A DNA stretch of 8,279 nucleotides from Aromatoleum sp. (GTDB lineage Bacteria > Pseudomonadota > Gammaproteobacteria > Burkholderiales > Casimicrobiaceae): NCBI GenBank assembly GCA_010365205.1, contig JAAFGU010000102.1:1-8279 (forward strand), in the 5' to 3' direction. The notes under the pieces were generated by a model. The model saw nothing but the letters and a program-made list of their open reading frames with translations. It was not told the origin of the DNA and did not search any database. The translations under genes and the position numbers were made by a program. Each line of letters opens with the position of its first letter. The first letter of the stretch is position 1. Positions 4,885 through 8,279 of the stretch are shown here, piece after piece.

Positions 4885-6874
4885 TCTGCTCCAACTGGTC
4901 ATCGCCGCCATCGCTGCTTGGCTCGCCATCGGAGCCCTGGGGCTCGTTCGCCCGCGCCATCTGCCGTTCATCAGTCGGGCTCTGTTCCCCGCGGGGGCCG
5001 CCGTCGGCCTGGCACTCGCCGTAGTCGCGTTCCTCGGCATCGGACCGCTACCACAGGCCACCGTGTTGCCGATCGGGTTGCCCGACCTTCCCTTCCATCT
5101 GCGGCTCGACTCGCTGTCGGCGTTCTTCCTGCTCCTGCTCGGCGCCGCAGGCTCGGCGATCTCTCTGTTCTCGGTCGGGTATTTCCGCTCCAGCGAGGGC
5201 ACGGCGCCGGGCGTGATCTGCTTCCAGTATCACGCGTTCCTTGCGTCGATGGCGCTGGTGCTCGTCGCCGACGACGCCTACGCGTTCATGGTCGCGTGGG
5301 AGTCGATGGCCCTCGCGTCGTATTTCCTGGTCACGACCGAACACCGGATTCCCGAAATCCGCCACGCCGGTTTCCTGTATCTGCTTATCGCGCACGTGGG
5401 TGCGATCGGCATCCTGCTCTGCTTCGGCGTCCTGCAGGGCGGCAGCGGCGACTACACGTTCGGCTCGATGCGGTCGATGATCCTTACCGGCGCGTGGCCG
5501 TCCGCCGCGTTTTTCCTCGCGCTCTTCGGCTTCGGTGCGAAGGCGGGCCTGGTGCCGATGCACATCTGGTTGCCCGAAGCGCACCCGGCGGCGCCATCGC
5601 CGGTTTCGGCGTTGATGAGCGGCATAATGCTCAAGACCGCGATCTACGGGCTGCTGCGCGTCACCTTCGACCTGCTCAATGGCCAGCTGTGGTGGTGGGG
5701 CGTCGTCGCGCTGTCGCTCGGTCTCGTCACCGCGCTGTTCGGCGTCATCTTCGCCGCCGTGCAGACCGACATGAAGCGGTTGCTCGCCTATTCGTCGATC
5801 GAGAACATCGGCATCATCGTCGCCGGAATCGGGCTGACGATCCTGTTCAAGGCGTACGGCAAGACCTTGCTGGCGGCGATCACGCTGACCGCGGTGCTCT
5901 ACCACACGCTGAATCACGCGTTCTTCAAGAGCCTGCTGTTCCTCGCCACCGGTTCGGTGCTGCACGCGACGAAGGAGCGCAGCCTTGGCAAGCTGGGCGG
6001 CCTCATCCACCGGATGCCGTGGGTGGCCTGGCTCGCGCTGGTCGGCACACTGGCGATCGCCGGATTGCCGCCGCTCAATGGATTCGTCTCGGAGTGGCTG
6101 CTGCTGCAGGCGTTCCTGTTCACGCCCAGCCTGCCGCAGTCGTTCGTCAACATGCTGGTCCCGGTCGCCGCCGCGGCGCTGGTGCTCGCCGTCGCGCTCG
6201 CAGCGTACGTCATGGTGAAGTTCTACGGCGTGATCTTCCTCGGCCAGCCTCGCGAGCCCAATCTCGCGTACGCGAAGGACGCCGGCCTCTTCGAGCGCTG
6301 CGCGCTGGTCTGGCTGGCGCTCGGCTGCGTGCTGCTCGGCCTGTTCCCGGTGAACGTCATCGCGATGCTCGACCCGATCAACACGATGCTGATCGGCTCC
6401 ACGGCGGGCCACGCGATCACCGACAACTGGCTGCTGCTGGCGCCGATCAGCGCCGACCGCTCGAGCTACAGCCCGCTGATCGTGCTCGTCGTGATCGCGG
6501 CCATGGTGCTGCTGACGATTCAGGTCGTCCACCGTTTCTACCACGGCCGGGTGCGAACGGCCGATCCGTGGGACTGCGGATTCCCTCTGCAGACGCCGCG
6601 GATGCAGGACAGCGCCGAAGGCTTCGGCCAGCCGATCCGCCAGGTGTTCGAGCCGTTCTTCCGGATCGAGCGCCACCTGCCATCGCCGTTCGACGCGGCA
6701 CCGGTCTATTCGTTGAAAGCCGACGACCACTGGTGGTACTGGCTGTACCTGCCGATCGCGCGTTCGGCGGACTTCGTCGCGCGGCTCGTCGGGCGCATCC
6801 AGCAGGGACGGATTTCCGTCTACCTGACGTACAGCTTCTTCACGCTGCTCACGCTGCTGTTCTTCGTCCGATGA
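4874..6874 (+). CDS. hyfB: Hydrogenase-4 subunit B-like proton-pumping membrane subunit (complex I antiporter type)
   Basis: The 666-residue polytopic protein (about 16 hydrophobic segments) aligns in layout with E. coli HyfB (672) and HycC. It belongs to the NuoL/M/N and Mrp-antiporter family and should form a proton channel in the inner membrane. Visible family residues are Glu143 in VAWESM (helix 5 glutamate), Lys223 in GFGAKAGLVPMH (helix 7 lysine), the WLPEAHPAAPSPVSALMSG block (232-250), the KRLLAYSSIENIGI segment (301-314), His348 and Lys352 in NHAFFKSLLFL, and PPLNGFVSEW with Glu407. The hydrophilic C-terminal part (about 555-640) has DPWDCGF and a QPIRQVF motif like those of HyfB, then a last helix at 648-664. 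ATG 4874 is the first possible start after the metG stop and has only a weak GGGG upstream. The frame overlaps hyfC by ATGA. No hyfA ferredoxin gene precedes it. Confidence 0.93.
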   Translation: MPLSLLQLVIAAIAAWLAIGALGLVRPRHLPFISRALFPAGAAVGLALAVVAFLGIGPLPQATVLPIGLPDLPFHLRLDSLSAFFLLLLGAAGSAISLFSVGYFRSSEGTAPGVICFQYHAFLASMALVLVADDAYAFMVAWESMALASYFLVTTEHRIPEIRHAGFLYLLIAHVGAIGILLCFGVLQGGSGDYTFGSMRSMILTGAWPSAAFFLALFGFGAKAGLVPMHIWLPEAHPAAPSPVSALMSGIMLKTAIYGLLRVTFDLLNGQLWWWGVVALSLGLVTALFGVIFAAVQTDMKRLLAYSSIENIGIIVAGIGLTILFKAYGKTLLAAITLTAVLYHTLNHAFFKSLLFLATGSVLHATKERSLGKLGGLIHRMPWVAWLALVGTLAIAGLPPLNGFVSEWLLLQAFLFTPSLPQSFVNMLVPVAAAALVLAVALAAYVMVKFYGVIFLGQPREPNLAYAKDAGLFERCALVWLALGCVLLGLFPVNVIAMLDPINTMLIGSTAGHAITDNWLLLAPISADRSSYSPLIVLVVIAAMVLLTIQVVHRFYHGRVRTADPWDCGFPLQTPRMQDSAEGFGQPIRQVFEPFFRIERHLPSPFDAAPVYSLKADDHWWYWLYLPIARSADFVARLVGRIQQGRISVYLTYSFFTLLTLLFFVR

Positions 6875-7821
6875 CCATCTCCGCCTTGCTCTCCCAGTTG
6901 CTGCAACTCGCCATCGCGCTGGCGCTGGCGCCGCTGCTGGTCGGCTGGGTCAATCAATGCCGCGCATGGCTGCAGAACAAAAGCGCGCCGTCGCTGCTGC
7001 TGCCCTACCGGACGATCCGCAAGCTGTTCATGAAGGACGCCGTCGTGGCGTCGAGCGCCTCGCCGATATTCCGTCTCGCGCCGTACGTCGTCTTCGGCGC
7101 GATGTGCTGCGCGGCGGCGATCGTGCCGTCGCTCGCCACCGATCTGCCGTTCGCGCGCGCAGCCGATGCAATTGCGCTGGTCGGCCTGTTCGCGCTGGCC
7201 CGCGTGTTCATCTCGCTGGCGGCGATGGACATCGGCACTTCGTTCGGCACGATGGGCGCGCGGCGCGAAATGTTCGTCGGCTTCCTCGCCGAGCCGGCGT
7301 TGCTGATGGTGCTGTTCACGGCGTCGCTGATCTCCGGCTCGACATCCCTGCCGACGATCGTCGATACGCTGGCTCATCGCGAGCTGGCGATCTATCCCAG
7401 TCTCGCCCTCGCCGGCGTGGCGTTCACGATGGTGTCGCTCGCCGAGAACGCGCGAATCCCGGTCGACAATCCGGCGACGCATCTCGAGCTCACGATGATC
7501 CACGAAGCGATGATCCTCGAGTACTCGGCGCGGCACCTCGCGCTGATCGAGTGGGCGTCGGCGCTCAAGCTCTTCAACTACTCGTGCATCGGGCTCGCGA
7601 TCTTCCTGCCGTTCGGCATCGCGGCCGGCAGCGACAACTGGCTCGCGATCCTGGGGGCGGCGCCTGCGCTGATCGGCAAACTCATTCTCGGCGGCTTCGC
7701 GCTGGCGCTGATCGAGACGCTGTCGGCGAAGATGCGCATCTTCCGCGCGCCGGAATTTCTCGGCACCGCGTTCCTCCTCGCCGTGCTGGCGATGCTCGTC
7801 AACCAGTTGTTGGGAAGCTAA
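6871..7821 (+). CDS. hyfC: Hydrogenase-4 subunit C-like membrane subunit (NuoH/HycD family)
   Basis: A 316-residue integral membrane protein, matching the 315 of E. coli HyfC, homologous to complex I NuoH. It anchors the peripheral redox arm and lies at the entry of the coupling path to the antiporter subunits. About eight hydrophobic segments are seen (near 5-28, 70-90, 98-118, 135-158, 176-192, 233-252, 258-283, 296-313). The family signature is intact: AENARIPVDNPATHLELTMI (191-210) followed by HEAMILEYS, with the charged residues Glu191, Arg195, Asp199, Glu206, Glu212 and Glu217 expected at the quinone-site-like cavity. A GARREMF loop (129-135) also matches. Its ATG shares ATGA with the hyfB stop, so the two are translationally coupled. 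An open frame in the same register extends far upstream through hyfB; those upstream residues are Arg/Pro/Ala-rich shadow sequence and not part of this protein. Confidence 0.95.
   Translation: MTISALLSQLLQLAIALALAPLLVGWVNQCRAWLQNKSAPSLLLPYRTIRKLFMKDAVVASSASPIFRLAPYVVFGAMCCAAAIVPSLATDLPFARAADAIALVGLFALARVFISLAAMDIGTSFGTMGARREMFVGFLAEPALLMVLFTASLISGSTSLPTIVDTLAHRELAIYPSLALAGVAFTMVSLAENARIPVDNPATHLELTMIHEAMILEYSARHLALIEWASALKLFNYSCIGLAIFLPFGIAAGSDNWLAILGAAPALIGKLILGGFALALIETLSAKMRIFRAPEFLGTAFLLAVLAMLVNQLLGS
7812..7817 (+). promoter_or_regulatory. Ribosome-binding site deciding the hyfE GTG start
   Basis: GGGAAG ends six bases before GTG at 7824, inside the last codons of hyfC. It supports the GTG as the start of hyfE, giving a 2-bp intergenic gap. 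Confidence 0.6.
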
Positions 7822-7823
7822 TC

Positions 7824-8279
7824 GTGGCAGCACTTCCCCTCTATGCCCAGCTGATCAACCTGTTCGCGGCGCTGCTGCTGCTGCTCTCGTTCGCGATGCT
7901 GGCGCAGCGGCGCGTGCTGTCGTTGATCGACCTGTTCGCAGCGCAGGGTCTTGCGCTGACAGCGTCCACGGCGATCGTCGCCTGGGGCACCTCGCAACCG
8001 CATCTTTACTGGTCGGCGGGACTCACGCTGTTGCTGAAGGTCATCCTGCTCCCGTGGCTGCTGCACCGTCTGATCCGGCGGCTGAACGTCAAATGGGATG
8101 TCGAGCCGCTGATCAACATTCCGACGACGATGCTGGTCGGCATCGTGCTGGTCGTGTTCTCGTTCAATCTCGCCGTGCCGATCTCACAGCTGGCGAGCAC
8201 GGTCACGCGCGCGACGCTGGGCATCGCGATGGCCTGCGTGATGCTGTCGTTCCTGATGATGATCACCCGCCGCAAGGCG
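7824..8279 (+). CDS. hyfE: Hydrogenase-4 component E-like membrane subunit (3' truncated)
   Basis: The frame opens with GTG at 7824, two bases after the hyfC stop, and runs to the window end without a stop, giving 152 residues of an expected 215 or so (E. coli HyfE is 216). It begins MAALPLYAQLINLF and has about five hydrophobic segments (near 5-26, 38-54, 59-79, 98-123, 130-147). The QGLALT (41-46) and LTLLLKVILLPWLLHRLI (67-84) stretches, with Lys72 in the membrane, are typical of the NuoK-like HyfE family. Its position directly after hyfC means that hyfD, which separates the two in E. coli, is absent here. The small NuoK-like subunit is part of the proton-translocating membrane arm; hyfF, hyfG and hyfI homologues would be expected next. 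Confidence 0.9.
   Translation, partial: MAALPLYAQLINLFAALLLLLSFAMLAQRRVLSLIDLFAAQGLALTASTAIVAWGTSQPHLYWSAGLTLLLKVILLPWLLHRLIRRLNVKWDVEPLINIPTTMLVGIVLVVFSFNLAVPISQLASTVTRATLGIAMACVMLSFLMMITRRKA

Noticed and set aside
5048..6730. 560-codon open frame on the minus strand opposite hyfB
   Set aside because: Arg/Gln/Glu/Asp-rich composition with no recognisable domain, lying antisense to a clear membrane protein; a result of strong GC3 bias.
4918..6870. Apparent 967-codon fusion protein ending in HyfC
   Set aside because: The upstream 650 or so residues are Arg/Ala/Pro-rich out-of-frame translation of hyfB. The real HyfC starts at the ATGA overlap at 6871.
6820..7833. 337-codon open frame on the minus strand opposite hyfC
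   Set aside because: Same charged, low-complexity shadow pattern; hyfC carries the NuoH-family signature on the plus strand.

Overview
The window is a chromosomal segment of high-GC, strongly GC3-biased DNA from a Gram-negative bacterium. It is most likely a betaproteobacterium: the block dcd - mrp/apbC on one strand with metG divergent is, from memory, a familiar gene order there, and the Dcd, Mrp and MetRS proteins look betaproteobacterial. No rRNA, tRNA, CRISPR array, phage gene or transposase gene was found.

Left part, minus strand (1-2489): mrp/apbC (P-loop Fe-S carrier), then dcd (dCTP deaminase), then the N-terminal half of an MFS permease cut by the window edge. Two 84-bp palindromic, MITE/REP-like elements (637-720 and 1319-1402) sit on either side of dcd. 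They are about 89% identical when one is reverse-complemented, so they are in opposite orientation. One supplies two bases of the mrp stop codon; either could act as a bidirectional terminator.

Centre (2490-2626): a 137-bp divergent promoter region with a credible extended -10 for metG, a weaker candidate for mrp, and two small inverted repeats.

Right part, plus strand (2627-8279): metG (731 codons, with the C-terminal tRNA-binding domain), followed after 51 bp by hyfB, hyfC and the start of hyfE. These are membrane-arm subunits of a hydrogenase-4 / formate-hydrogenlyase-type, complex-I-related complex. The hyf genes are tightly packed (ATGA overlap, then a 2-bp gap). At these positions neither hyfA nor hyfD is present, so this is a reduced B-C-E layout. 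The electron-transfer subunits would lie to the right, outside the window, so it cannot be told here whether the complex is a true [NiFe] hydrogenase or a hydrogenase-like relative lacking the metal site.

The clearest anomalies are the paired inverted elements around dcd and a block inside metG (about 3869-4480) whose codon usage differs sharply from both flanks, suggesting a mosaic gene. I see no convincing evidence of a wholly new system; the rest is core metabolism plus a known energy-conserving complex family.
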